A stretch of 64,000 nt of DNA from Polynucleobacter ibericus (lineage in GTDB: Bacteria; Pseudomonadota; Gammaproteobacteria; Burkholderiales; Burkholderiaceae), in NCBI RefSeq assembly GCF_018687955.1, contig NZ_CP061309.1:1421564-1485563 (forward strand), given 5' to 3'. Shown here piece after piece: positions 45,149 through 53,899 of this stretch. Numbering within the stretch: the first letter of the stretch is position 1; every line of letters begins with the position of its first letter. The notes beneath the pieces are model-generated. The model searched no databases and was not told the DNA's origin. It saw only the letters and a list, made by a program, of their open reading frames with translations. Made by a program: the position numbers and the translations under genes.

Positions 45149-46597
45149 GTGAATAAAAAAGCTTCTCTTGGCTCCCTGCTCGTCAGGGGGATAATCCTTT
45201 TTTCTGGCTGCGCCCTTCTTAGCTCATCGCTGGGCTTGGCTCATGCAGCTCAAGCTCAAAGCGCTAACCAAACTCGCCAGAAAGTAGTTGTTCAACCCTC
45301 TAAGCAAGTTGGTTTAAAAGATAAATCGGCTGGTGCTGGTCAAAAAATCAGTAGCATGAGCTTGAACCCCTCTCTGTTCCAGCGTAAAGCTCCGGATGAG
45401 CTCATGCTCGATAGCAATGCAAACCTGGATTATCGAGTGTCTCAAGGCTGTTTGAGACGGAGCTTCAACGAAGATAACCTCCCTGCTAGCATTGGGATAG
45501 ATAACCGTCAGTTCAGCGAATTCTTCAAAAATCAAACTAAGACATTTTTTGATCGCATGCGTGGCGACTGTATTCCCTATGCAGTTGCTTTTGGCAGTCG
45601 TAATCGCTTCGATTCATTAAGCATTATGAATGGCCCCATCCAAGACAGCAAAACAGAGGTGTGGACATTTACACCTTCAGCTGTTGGTGGATTTTTAATT
45701 CAGCAAGATTATCTTAAGGACGAGTCCAAACGTTTAACAGAGGTTCGCATTCCCCTAAGAGATGTCTTATACGACCCGCGAAAAGTAAACGATCAATTGC
45801 CAGTAGAGTTAGTCTGGGAATTAAATTCTCTCATCAAGCAAATTTATCCAGAGGAAAATAATTCTCTCGAAAATACCAATAGCGTGGTTCGCATGATTGT
45901 AGATTTTGGCGATCGAGAAAAATGGGCGCAAATTTGGGCGGTAGAAATTATTGATCCAACCAGCAATGAGGTGTATGCCAATGCATTTTGGATGGATCGC
46001 AATGATATCCCGGGGGGCTTTTTTACAGGCTCAGGAGAATCTCTCGAACGCTCTTTTTGGACCAACCCACTCAGCTATCGGCGCATCTCTCGGGGTGTAG
46101 GCATGGTAAGAGCATCCTCTGGCAAGCGTAGCAAGACTCCCGCCCCTGCAACTAAAGCTGCCACCCCAACACCCGCGCCCGCAAGCAAGCAGCGTTATCG
46201 CGCTCATATGGGTATTGATTACTCTGCACCAACTGGTACACCAGTCTTTAGTGTTGCCAATGGCAGAGTGGCACATATAGGTTACAGCGGTGCATTCGGA
46301 AACTTAATTATCTTGGAGCATCCAGGTAATTACCACACCTACTATGCGCACCTGAGTAACTACAATGTAGAGCTTGAACTTGGTAATGAAGTACGGCGTG
46401 GTTTAGAAATTGGCTACGTAGGATCTACTGGTAGATCAACTGGACCACATCTTCATTTTGAATTAAGAAAAAATGGCATCTATGTTGATCCTTATGGCTC
46501 AAAAACCCAACTGGATTTATGGTCTATGCGTGATGACGAAAGCGGACAACTGACGAGAGAGATACTCTTACTTGGTAGTCCGATTAAAAATAACTAA
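45149..46597 (+). CDS. M23 family metallopeptidase (LytM domain)
   Basis: A secreted murein-hydrolase-like protein of 482 residues. After a signal peptide (LLVRGIILFSGCALLSSSLG, ending near AHA) comes a region of about 290 residues that I do not recognise, then a Pro/Ala/Thr linker and the LytM domain with zinc residues HMGIDYSAPTGTPV (HxxxD) and GPHLHFEL (HxH). Both motifs are intact, so it is probably an active endopeptidase. The start is GTG at 45149, with GAGG only one base before it, which is unusually close. Confidence 0.88.
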   Translation: MNKKASLGSLLVRGIILFSGCALLSSSLGLAHAAQAQSANQTRQKVVVQPSKQVGLKDKSAGAGQKISSMSLNPSLFQRKAPDELMLDSNANLDYRVSQGCLRRSFNEDNLPASIGIDNRQFSEFFKNQTKTFFDRMRGDCIPYAVAFGSRNRFDSLSIMNGPIQDSKTEVWTFTPSAVGGFLIQQDYLKDESKRLTEVRIPLRDVLYDPRKVNDQLPVELVWELNSLIKQIYPEENNSLENTNSVVRMIVDFGDREKWAQIWAVEIIDPTSNEVYANAFWMDRNDIPGGFFTGSGESLERSFWTNPLSYRRISRGVGMVRASSGKRSKTPAPATKAATPTPAPASKQRYRAHMGIDYSAPTGTPVFSVANGRVAHIGYSGAFGNLIILEHPGNYHTYYAHLSNYNVELELGNEVRRGLEIGYVGSTGRSTGPHLHFELRKNGIYVDPYGSKTQLDLWSMRDDESGQLTREILLLGSPIKNN

Positions 46598-46624
46598 GCG
46601 ATTAATTTAAATTTCACCGCAATA

Positions 46625-46650
46625 AAAAAGGGTCCACTTGGACCCTTTTT
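46625..46650. terminator. bidirectional terminator between M23 gene and uspA-like gene
   Basis: AAAAAGGGTCC and GGACCCTTTTT pair perfectly around ACTT. A and T runs on both sides fit use by both convergent genes. Confidence 0.9.
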
Positions 46651-46667
46651 GTTTGGTGGCGAATAAA

Positions 46668-47108
46668 TTAACCTAAAACCAACACCGGTAGCTTTGAGTG
46701 GACGATCACTTCATGTGTCTCGCTACCCAACAAGATACCTTTAATACCTGTTCGCTTATGCGATGCCATCACAATTACATCTGCTTTTGCTTTGGTAGCG
46801 CCAGCTAGGATTCCTTCGGATAAATTGCTATTCGAAATATGAAGACTTTTCACCTTAATACCAGTACCAAGTGCGGTGACAGCTTTTTTAAATACATCCA
46901 TTGCATAAGCCTCGCAAACCTTCGCATGCTCTTTTTGTGTGATGCCATAGCCCATTGTGCTGTCTGAATAAACCATTGGAGGCAGTGGATCAGAAACATA
47001 CACCAGTGTCACTGCAGCACCATCAGCCTTGGCGAGTGCAGCCACTTTCTTCAAGGATTTTTTACTGATGTCAGAACCGTCTACCGGTACCAATAAATGT
47101 TTAAACAT
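46668..47108 (-). CDS. universal stress protein family
   Basis: A 146-residue single-domain UspA-type protein. It begins MFKHLLVPVDGSDISKKSL and ends with the ATP-binding-type segment MASHKRTGIKGILLGSETH followed by VIVHSKLPVLVLG. Such proteins are induced by growth arrest or oxygen limitation and bind ATP. It is monocistronic and ends at a strong terminator. Confidence 0.92.
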   Translation of the reverse strand: MFKHLLVPVDGSDISKKSLKKVAALAKADGAAVTLVYVSDPLPPMVYSDSTMGYGITQKEHAKVCEAYAMDVFKKAVTALGTGIKVKSLHISNSNLSEGILAGATKAKADVIVMASHKRTGIKGILLGSETHEVIVHSKLPVLVLG

Positions 47109-47193
47109 GTTGACCCCCTTAAATTGAACTACTAACCTTCTCTTTCCATCATAATGCTTATTATTAGCTTATAAAACAATAAAGGTGACTTAA

Positions 47194-47595
47194 TTGCTCA
47201 AGAATTTAGCTATCTATCTCTCATTTTTATTTGCTCTCATCGCAATTGATTTGGTATGGCTCTTAGGTGTCGCAAAAAATCTTTACCGCAACGAGATGGG
47301 CGATTTGATGGCCAGCGAACCAAAACTACTGGCTGGGCTCGCGTTTTACCTCCTGTATGCGCTGGGTGTCTGCATTTTTGTAATTGTTCCAGCGCTATCA
47401 AAACAATCATGGCTATATGCACTGCAATATGGAGCCTTATTTGGGTTCTTTTGCTATATGACTTATGACCTCACGAATTTGGCAGTAGTTAGAAACTTTC
47501 CAACACAATTAGCATTCATTGATATTGCATGGGGTAGCTTTGTGACAGCCTTATGCGCGAGTTTTGCCTACTGGGTTGGCAGCCGCATCTCATAA
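47194..47595 (+). CDS. DUF2177 family membrane protein
   Basis: A 133-residue protein with four predicted helices. The family pattern is visible in LVWLLGVAKNLYRNEMGDLM and FCYMTYDLTNLAVVRNFP followed by DIAWGSF. The start is TTG at 47194 with AGGTG six bases upstream. No function is known for the family. The next gene, a SulP transporter, follows after 35 bp. Confidence 0.85.
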   Translation: MLKNLAIYLSFLFALIAIDLVWLLGVAKNLYRNEMGDLMASEPKLLAGLAFYLLYALGVCIFVIVPALSKQSWLYALQYGALFGFFCYMTYDLTNLAVVRNFPTQLAFIDIAWGSFVTALCASFAYWVGSRIS

Positions 47596-47630
47596 GTTAA
47601 TATTTCTTAAATTATTAAGACATAAATTCA

Positions 47631-49256
47631 ATGTTTTTCCGCCCCCAACTGCTAGACTCATTTGCCAGCTATAACCGCACCCTTTTCACAAAGGATGTCT
47701 TGGCTGGAATAACAGTGGGAGTAGTTGCGCTTCCCTTAGCTATGGCTTTTGCAATCGCCAGCGGACTAAAGCCTGAAGCCGGCATCTTCACTGCCATTAT
47801 TGCTGGCGGCCTAATTTCTTTGCTCGGTGGTAGCCGCGTTCAAATTGGCGGACCAGCTGGGGCTTTTATTGTGATTGTCTACGGCATTGTGGAGCGCTAC
47901 GGCGTTCCAAATTTATTGTTAGCAACTGCTATGTCGGGAGTATTTTTAATTCTGATGGGAGTTTTTCGCCTGGGCACACTGGTACGCTTCATCCCAATCG
48001 CTGTCATTATTGGCTTTACTAATGGCATTGCCTTTCTGATTGCCCTATCTCAAATCAAAGATTTCTTTGGTCTTCAGATTGAGAAGATGCCGGCTCAATT
48101 TTTTCAACAAGTTCATACACTTTACTTAGCAGCCGACACTTTTAATCCAACGGCGCTTGGATTGGCTTGTGGCAGTCTTGCTTTATTAATTTTCTGGAAG
48201 TTATTTCAGAATCGCCTAGGCTGGCTATCACACCTACCTGGCACAGTAGTGGCCATGGTAGTGGCGACAATCATTACGAGCGTTCTCAACTTACCAGTAG
48301 ACACCATTGGCAGTCGCTTTGGTGGCATCCCATCCGGACTCCCCTCTTTTGAATGGATACATGTGAGCTGGGATAGCGCGCAATATATGGTTGTACCCGC
48401 ATTAACGCTGGCATTATTGGGCGCAATTGAATCTTTGCTCTGCGCACGGATTGCCGATGGCTTAATACATGATCGTCATGAATCCAATCAGGAGCTTATG
48501 GCACAAGGTATTGCTAACTTTACTATTCCATTTTTTGGTGGCATGCCTGCGACTGGTACGATTGCCCGCACAGTCACCAATGTAGAAAGTGGTGGCTCTA
48601 CCCCCATCGCTGGACTTGTACATGCAGCTACTTTGCTTATCATCGTATTATTTGCAGCGCCACTTGCCAAAAATATTCCCCTTGCTAGTCTTGCTGCAAT
48701 CTTGATGTATGTTGCATGGAACATGGGGGAGTGGAAAAAGTTTATTAATCTCAAGCAATTCCGCCTACCTTATCGCATCACTATCCTAAGCGTCTTTATT
48801 CTCACCGTTGTTTTAGATCTCACTATTGCCGTACAAGTAGGCTTGTTACTAGCATTTATTACTTTCATCTACCGTATTTCTAGCTTGTCTCGTTGTGAGC
48901 TCGCGCTAGCAAGTGACTTCCCAGGCTTAAGCAATCAACAGGGTCGTATTGACGCCTACCGTATTCATGGCGCCATCTTTTTTGGAGCGGTCAAGCTGCT
49001 AGAAAAGATCGAGGTGAACCTACCCTCACAAACCCTATTGCTTGATTTAAAGAATGTGATTTATGTAGATACTTCAGGCATGGATACGATCATGGAACTT
49101 GTACACTTATGCAAGATTCGCAATATTCGATTAATCATCTGTGGCTTAGCGCATCAACCCCTGGAAATGGCAGAGCGCAGTGACTTTATTTCATCGCTAC
49201 CGCAAGACTCCCTCTACCCAGACCTCACCTCCGGAATAGAAGCTGCGACTGCTTAA
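47631..49256 (+). CDS. SulP family inorganic anion transporter
   Basis: A membrane transporter of 541 residues with a SLC26/SulP core and a C-terminal STAS domain. Typical segments are DVLAGITVGVVALPLAMAFA, GGSRVQIGGPAGAFIVIVYG and the STAS core LLLDLKNVIYVDTSGMDTI. Members carry sulfate, bicarbonate or dicarboxylates; sequence alone does not decide. It converges with the TauE-like gene, the stop codons overlapping by four bases. Confidence 0.92.
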   Translation: MFFRPQLLDSFASYNRTLFTKDVLAGITVGVVALPLAMAFAIASGLKPEAGIFTAIIAGGLISLLGGSRVQIGGPAGAFIVIVYGIVERYGVPNLLLATAMSGVFLILMGVFRLGTLVRFIPIAVIIGFTNGIAFLIALSQIKDFFGLQIEKMPAQFFQQVHTLYLAADTFNPTALGLACGSLALLIFWKLFQNRLGWLSHLPGTVVAMVVATIITSVLNLPVDTIGSRFGGIPSGLPSFEWIHVSWDSAQYMVVPALTLALLGAIESLLCARIADGLIHDRHESNQELMAQGIANFTIPFFGGMPATGTIARTVTNVESGGSTPIAGLVHAATLLIIVLFAAPLAKNIPLASLAAILMYVAWNMGEWKKFINLKQFRLPYRITILSVFILTVVLDLTIAVQVGLLLAFITFIYRISSLSRCELALASDFPGLSNQQGRIDAYRIHGAIFFGAVKLLEKIEVNLPSQTLLLDLKNVIYVDTSGMDTIMELVHLCKIRNIRLIICGLAHQPLEMAERSDFISSLPQDSLYPDLTSGIEAATA

Positions 49257-49972
49257 GAAATACAGAAGCCGCCTTTTAATAAGGCTTCAGGCAAAACCCA
49301 GGCGCGATAGAGCCCAAAGCCACCAGCAATCAATAGTAATGAAGCAGCAAAATATCTCACCCAACGATATTGTCCAAACTGGGTGAGTGCTGCAGAAAAT
49401 TTTGAGATCAGTAATAAGTTGGGCAGTGTTCCCAAACCAAATGCCAACATTAGCGCTGCTCCGGTAAGAACATCGCCCGACAAAAATGCTAGTGGAAGTA
49501 CGCTGTAAACCAATCCGCAAGGGACCAAGCCCCAGAGCATGCCACTAAACCAACGTGAAGGGCCACTAGCCATACGGCCCAAGTACTTAGCCCAGTAGGC
49601 CGCAATTTTGGCACTCAGCCATCTGCCACCGAGGAGTCCTTCTGATTTACCAACCCTAAACAAGCGAACACCCATCAGGATTAGGATTAGAGAAGTTAGA
49701 GCAAATAAGGGTCGCTGGATAGGAACTAAGTTTTGCTGCCAAACCACTACCCCAATAGACGCTGCGAGGGCGCCCAGCACAACATAAGTTGTAATACGAC
49801 CTAAATGCATGATTAGTTGCAGATAAAAGAGCTCTGATTTAGCCCGTAAAGGGGCCTCCAGAGCGACTGGTCGCTCAATAGCTGCAGCTATCCCGCCACA
49901 CATCAATGCGCAGTGCCAACCACTGACAAGGGCGCCCAGGAAGACTGCTAAAAGAAGGCTTGAAGTTAGCAT
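49253..49972 (-). CDS. sulfite exporter TauE/SafE family protein (cbb3-associated type)
   Basis: A 239-residue membrane protein with six or so helices. The N-terminal segment GWHCALMCGGIAAAIE has the HCxxMCGG motif of the COG2836 group, which usually accompanies cbb3 oxidase genes and is suspected of heavy-metal (copper) handling rather than sulfite export. It is divergent from fnr, with 76 bp between starts, and so sits at the edge of the cbb3 module. Confidence 0.85.
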   Translation of the reverse strand: MLTSSLLLAVFLGALVSGWHCALMCGGIAAAIERPVALEAPLRAKSELFYLQLIMHLGRITTYVVLGALAASIGVVVWQQNLVPIQRPLFALTSLILILMGVRLFRVGKSEGLLGGRWLSAKIAAYWAKYLGRMASGPSRWFSGMLWGLVPCGLVYSVLPLAFLSGDVLTGAALMLAFGLGTLPNLLLISKFSAALTQFGQYRWVRYFAASLLLIAGGFGLYRAWVLPEALLKGGFCIS

Positions 49973-50048
49973 CCGCTACCGAAACAAAGTATAAAAAACA
50001 TGATTCATCACCCATATAGAATAAACTGTCTGCATAATTAGTACTAAT

Positions 50049-50819
50049 ATGAATTACAAACCTACCGATACCCCAACCAGCAAATGCTCCGTATGTGTGC
50101 TGGGTCAGTTTTGTCTTCCGGTTGGACTAAGTAGCAGTGAAGTGACAAAAGTTGATTCCTTAGTTAAAGAACGAGTACACCTACAAAAAGGGGAGAACCT
50201 CTATCGTCATGGAGATCCACTCAGTTCCGTTTACAGTGTTCGCTTTGGGACCCTCAAAACAGAATTTAGCCTCCAAGATGGTCGTCAACAAGTCATCGGC
50301 TTTCACCTTCCCGGTGAAATCTTGGGTCTCGATGGTATCGGCGAAGGTCATTATCAATCTGATGCAATTGCACTGGAAGAGAGTGAAGTGTGCATTATTC
50401 GTTACGATGCCTTTGAAGATTTAGCTCGTCAAATTCCGGTCTTGCAAAATCAGTTTCATAAAATCATGAGTCGTGAATTGACTCAAGACCAGCGTCACCT
50501 ACTTTCCCTCGGCACAATGCGCGCCGAAGAAAGATTGGCTGCATTTTTATTAAGTCTCTCTCAACGCCTTGCTGCTCGTGGCTATCTCAATAATGAATTT
50601 GATTTACGGATGAGCCGCAATGATATTGGTAGCTATCTAGGTATTCAGATTGAAACGGTAAGTCGTATGCTTTCAAGATTTGCAGAATCAGGTCTCATTC
50701 AAATCAAACAGCGCCATATCAAGCTCATCGATATGAATGGCTTATACGAACTAGCGGGCATTCCCAATCCTGATCGACAAGGCTGTGCAAGCCCTGAAAT
50801 TCCGATCAAGCAAGCCTAA
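50049..50819 (+). CDS. fnr: FNR-type oxygen-sensing transcriptional regulator
   Basis: A Crp/Fnr regulator of 256 residues. Cysteines C13, C16 and C22 (CSVCVLGQFC) and C115 (SEVCIIRYD) match the ligands of the oxygen-labile [4Fe-4S] cluster. The DNA-recognition helix has E202, S205 and R206 in IETVSRMLSRF, the E-SR set that reads TTGAT half-sites. The matching site lies before ccoN at 56084-56097. The gene converges with the cbb3 series, overlapping the last small gene by a few bases. Confidence 0.95.
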   Translation: MNYKPTDTPTSKCSVCVLGQFCLPVGLSSSEVTKVDSLVKERVHLQKGENLYRHGDPLSSVYSVRFGTLKTEFSLQDGRQQVIGFHLPGEILGLDGIGEGHYQSDAIALEESEVCIIRYDAFEDLARQIPVLQNQFHKIMSRELTQDQRHLLSLGTMRAEERLAAFLLSLSQRLAARGYLNNEFDLRMSRNDIGSYLGIQIETVSRMLSRFAESGLIQIKQRHIKLIDMNGLYELAGIPNPDRQGCASPEIPIKQA

Positions 50820-51076
50820 ATCAGACCGCGATCCACTTCTTTGCTATCTGGTGACTCAATACCAGGCAAGATATAGGCAGTAAGCGCACTAGAGGCAGCG
50901 CAAAAAGTCCAAATTGCAAAGAATCCAATGGTATAGATGCCCTCATCAGAGATTTCCGGATGATAACCAAAGAATAAAAGATCTTGCGGATGAATGATGG
51001 TAAACAACAAGCCTTCTGCCATGCCAGCCACTAAAAATGAAGGCCACAAAATCCAGATCAGCAAGCGGTACTTCAT
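50816..51076 (-). CDS. small two-helix membrane protein in the cbb3 operon, 86 residues
   Basis: An unrecognised protein with two hydrophobic helices, one at residues 4-26 (LLIWILWPSFLVAGMAEGLL) and one at about 49-70, and a polar C-terminus SPDSKEVDRGLI. The intervening loop has DLLFFGYHPEISDEG. Its ATG overlaps the stop of the FixH-like gene (ATGA), so both are likely made together. The position at the end of the ccoNOQPG-fixH run suggests a part in cbb3 oxidase assembly or function (inference). Confidence 0.8.
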   Translation of the reverse strand: MKYRLLIWILWPSFLVAGMAEGLLFTIIHPQDLLFFGYHPEISDEGIYTIGFFAIWTFCAASSALTAYILPGIESPDSKEVDRGLI

Positions 51077-51279
51077 TTTTGTACCTGCGTTTCTTTGATC
51101 TGCTGCTCCACCTTTAAACCACGCTTCACTACACCATCTCTCAAAGGTTTATCTGCTTGATAATTGATCGCCAAATAAATGGTGATAATGCAACCAATCA
51201 TGGCAACTGCAGGTCCACTGATTAATAACCATGGCCATAATTGCTTGAACCAAGGTTTAGTAATTTGCTGTTCTGTCAT
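51073..51279 (-). CDS. fixH: short FixH-like protein
   Basis: A 68-residue protein from the ATG at 51279, chosen because GGAG lies nine bases upstream and because a longer frame to 51336 would overlap ccoG. ATG at 51285 is also possible. It has one helix in WPWLLISGPAVAMIGCIITI followed by YLAINYQADKPLRDGVVKRG, matching the N-terminal part of FixH/CcoH. The usual periplasmic domain of about 80 more residues is missing. CcoH is needed for cbb3 stability and copper insertion. Confidence 0.78.
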   Translation of the reverse strand: MTEQQITKPWFKQLWPWLLISGPAVAMIGCIITIYLAINYQADKPLRDGVVKRGLKVEQQIKETQVQK

Positions 51280-51304
51280 ATGCATTCTCTCCATTGCTCC
51301 CCGC

Positions 51305-52762
51305 TTAACGGGGAATAATAAAAGTCGATTTTTCATCGCGAGTCCTGGTAATCATCTCATTTCCAGAAATTTCTTGGGCAATCACATCGAAATGGATTGG
51401 GTAATTACCCGGCTGATTCACTCCGCTTTGAGTGCTGACCTTAATTGGCATTAATAAATTACTGGCTGGCGCCACCTCAATTTCGGTGATGACCTGACCT
51501 TGAGAGTTCAGAATCTTTAGGCCATCCAAACCGAGAGCCTTCACCTGTACATTCATATTATTTTCGGAGGCATTCATAATCTGAATGCGATAAATGTTCT
51601 CAATACGAACGCCCTCAACCTCACGAGCTAAGGCGCCGCGATCACGCATCACATCCACTCTCAACGGATTACGGGTTGCTAGAGACACCAAGAATGCGGC
51701 TGTAAGAACGGTAATGAAAGCTGTATAGATCAAGACACGTGGACGTAAGATATGGCGAATGGCACTTTGGTTCGATTCGCGATCCTCAATAGCACGCTCT
51801 GTTGTGTAGCGAATTAAGCCTTTTGGATAATCCACTTTTTCCATTACTTGATCACAGGCATCAATGCAGGCACCACAACCAATACACATATATTGCAAGC
51901 CATCACGAATATCAATACCCGTTGGGCAGACCTGAACACAGATGCTGCAGTCAACGCAGTCACCTAAACCTAGAGACTCATGATCAGCAGATTTACTGCG
52001 GCTACCTCTAGGCTCACCACGTACTTTGTCATAGGTCACTAAAAAGGTATCTTTATCTACCATCACACTTTGGAAACGTGCGTATGGGCACATATATTTA
52101 CATACTTGCTCGCGCATAAAGCCTGCATTACCCCAAGTAGCAAAGGCATAAAAACATAACCAGAAAGTCTGCCAAGGACCTAAAGACAAATGAATTAATG
52201 CAGAGCCTAAGGTGGTAATCGGCGTGAAATAACCAATAAAGGTAAAGCCGGTCCAAAACGCGATCAACAACCAAAGGAAATGCTTGGTAATCTTAAGGCG
52301 CCACTTTCTAAAGCCCCAGGGCCACTCCTCGCCATCTAAACGAATCCGCGCAAAGCGATCTCCCTCTACTTTGCGCTCGATCCACATAAAGATCTCGGTA
52401 TAAACAGTTTGAGGACAGGCATATCCACAAAATAGTCGACCAGCAATTGCAGTGAAGAGAAAGAGAGCTAAAGCCGAAAGAATCAATAGGAGTGTGAGAT
52501 AGATCACATCCTGCGGCCAGAGCACTACACCAAAGATATAAAACTTACGTTGAATTAAATCAAACAGAACAGCCTGACGACCGTTCCAGCTAACCCATGG
52601 CAAACCATAAAACAGCAGCTGGGTTGCAAAAACCAGAATTAAGCGCCAACGAGCAAATAAACCTGTTACAGAACGCGGATAAATCTTTCGCCGGACCTCG
52701 TAAAGAGATTCCTCAATAACATCTATCGGAATAGGTTTTCCACCCGGCGGAAGAGTTGCCAC
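51305..52762 (-). CDS. ccoG: cytochrome c oxidase accessory protein CcoG (FixG/RdxA)
   Basis: A membrane iron-sulfur protein of 485 residues with about five helices, two ferredoxin-type cluster motifs (CVDCSICVQVCPTGIDIRDG and MCIGCGACIDACDQVM), a CGYACPQTVYTEIFMWIE segment and a C-terminal Ig-like periplasmic domain. CcoG acts as a Cu(II) reductase supplying Cu(I) for cbb3 oxidase. It lies 12 bp after ccoP and 25 bp before the fixH-like start. Confidence 0.96.
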   Translation of the reverse strand: MATLPPGGKPIPIDVIEESLYEVRRKIYPRSVTGLFARWRLILVFATQLLFYGLPWVSWNGRQAVLFDLIQRKFYIFGVVLWPQDVIYLTLLLILSALALFLFTAIAGRLFCGYACPQTVYTEIFMWIERKVEGDRFARIRLDGEEWPWGFRKWRLKITKHFLWLLIAFWTGFTFIGYFTPITTLGSALIHLSLGPWQTFWLCFYAFATWGNAGFMREQVCKYMCPYARFQSVMVDKDTFLVTYDKVRGEPRGSRSKSADHESLGLGDCVDCSICVQVCPTGIDIRDGLQYMCIGCGACIDACDQVMEKVDYPKGLIRYTTERAIEDRESNQSAIRHILRPRVLIYTAFITVLTAAFLVSLATRNPLRVDVMRDRGALAREVEGVRIENIYRIQIMNASENNMNVQVKALGLDGLKILNSQGQVITEIEVAPASNLLMPIKVSTQSGVNQPGNYPIHFDVIAQEISGNEMITRTRDEKSTFIIPR

Positions 52763-52774
52763 TAAATACTTTTC

Positions 52775-53701
52775 TTACTTTGTCGCTGCTGGTTGTTTAT
52801 TGTTTGACAAACCCCAAACATATGCAGTCAGTAAATGAATTTTCTCGGGGCTCAATACTTTGTCTTGAGAAGGCATCATCGCCATACGGCCCTTAGTCAA
52901 AGTCTCAATAATGGTTGCCTCTGAACCACCATATAACCACACTTTGTCAGTTAAGTTCGGAGCGCCTATAGCGATATTCCCTTTACCGTCAGCACCATGG
53001 CAAGCTACGCAGTTTGCTTTAAAAACCTCTGCTCCGCGAGCAGATTTTTGTTCGTCATTTGGTAAGCCAGATAGACTACGAACATAGTTGGCAACATCAA
53101 TAATTTGCTTACTATCTAACTGCGGAAATGGAGGCATCACACCTGCACGGCCATTGATAAGAGTTGTCTTAATATTCTCTGGTGAACCACCATAGAGCCA
53201 ATCGCCATCAGTCAAATTCGGAAAGCCTTTTGCTCCACCAGCATCAGAGCCATGGCATTGAGCACATGAGTTCAAGAATAGACGTTGACCCATTTCGCGC
53301 GCTTTTGGATCAGCAGCAACTTGCTCAATATCCATAGTCACGTATTTAGCATAAACAGGTTTTAACTCTTCGTTGGCAGTTGTCATTGATTTCATGAGCG
53401 AACCATCCGTGCTGTAACCCAATACACCAGGGAAAGAGCCAAGGCCAGGGAATAAAACTAAATACACAAATCCAAATATGCAAGAGAGCAAGAACATCCA
53501 AGCCCACCAGCGTGGGAGAGGATTATTCAATTCACGTAAGTCGCCATCCCAAACATGTCCAGTATCAGCTACAGCGCCATCGGCCGTATGAATCACCTTC
53601 GCTTTACGCTGCGAGGCCAATAGCCATATACACCAAACAATACCCACCAATGAAACTAGGGCGATGTAGCTACTCCAACCGCTGCTAAAAAAGTCACTCA
53701 T
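52775..53701 (-). CDS. ccoP: cbb3-type cytochrome c oxidase subunit III (diheme)
   Basis: A membrane-anchored di-haem c protein of 308 residues. Two helices near the N-terminus (about 9-29 and 64-84) are followed by two cytochrome c domains with CAQCH at 146-150 and CVACH at 231-235. It passes electrons from soluble cytochrome c to CcoO/CcoN. Its ATG overlaps the ccoQ stop (ATGA). Confidence 0.97.
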   Translation of the reverse strand: MSDFFSSGWSSYIALVSLVGIVWCIWLLASQRKAKVIHTADGAVADTGHVWDGDLRELNNPLPRWWAWMFLLSCIFGFVYLVLFPGLGSFPGVLGYSTDGSLMKSMTTANEELKPVYAKYVTMDIEQVAADPKAREMGQRLFLNSCAQCHGSDAGGAKGFPNLTDGDWLYGGSPENIKTTLINGRAGVMPPFPQLDSKQIIDVANYVRSLSGLPNDEQKSARGAEVFKANCVACHGADGKGNIAIGAPNLTDKVWLYGGSEATIIETLTKGRMAMMPSQDKVLSPEKIHLLTAYVWGLSNNKQPAATK

Positions 53702-53865
53702 GATTTGTCCTTACTAAATTCATCCGGAAGATCAAATGGAAGCTCGGCAGATTCTTCATTTGCCTTTTTTCTACCAGGTGACCACGCCCACCAAACAATC
53801 CCAACAAAGAAGAGGAGTCCTATGACTGTTGAGAAAGCAGAGAGATAAGGTGTGATCTTTTCCAT
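53698..53865 (-). CDS. ccoQ: cbb3-type cytochrome c oxidase subunit CcoQ
   Basis: A 55-residue protein with one helix, starting MEKITPYLSAFSTVIGLLFF and continuing GIVWWAWSPGRKKANE, the typical CcoQ pattern with the conserved tryptophans and a basic stop-transfer, then an acidic tail ending FDLPDEFSKDKS. It stabilises the CcoP-CcoNO complex. It lies between ccoO and ccoP, with 34 bp after ccoO and a 4-bp overlap with ccoP. Confidence 0.93.
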   Translation of the reverse strand: MEKITPYLSAFSTVIGLLFFVGIVWWAWSPGRKKANEESAELPFDLPDEFSKDKS

Positions 53866-53899
53866 TTGACTTATATCTTTCTAATTAAAATTCTTGCTT

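Noticed and set aside
51280..51336. Longer FixH-like frame starting at 51336
   Set aside because: It would overlap the end of ccoG by 32 bases and lacks a ribosome-binding site; GGAG supports a start at 51279 or 51285.
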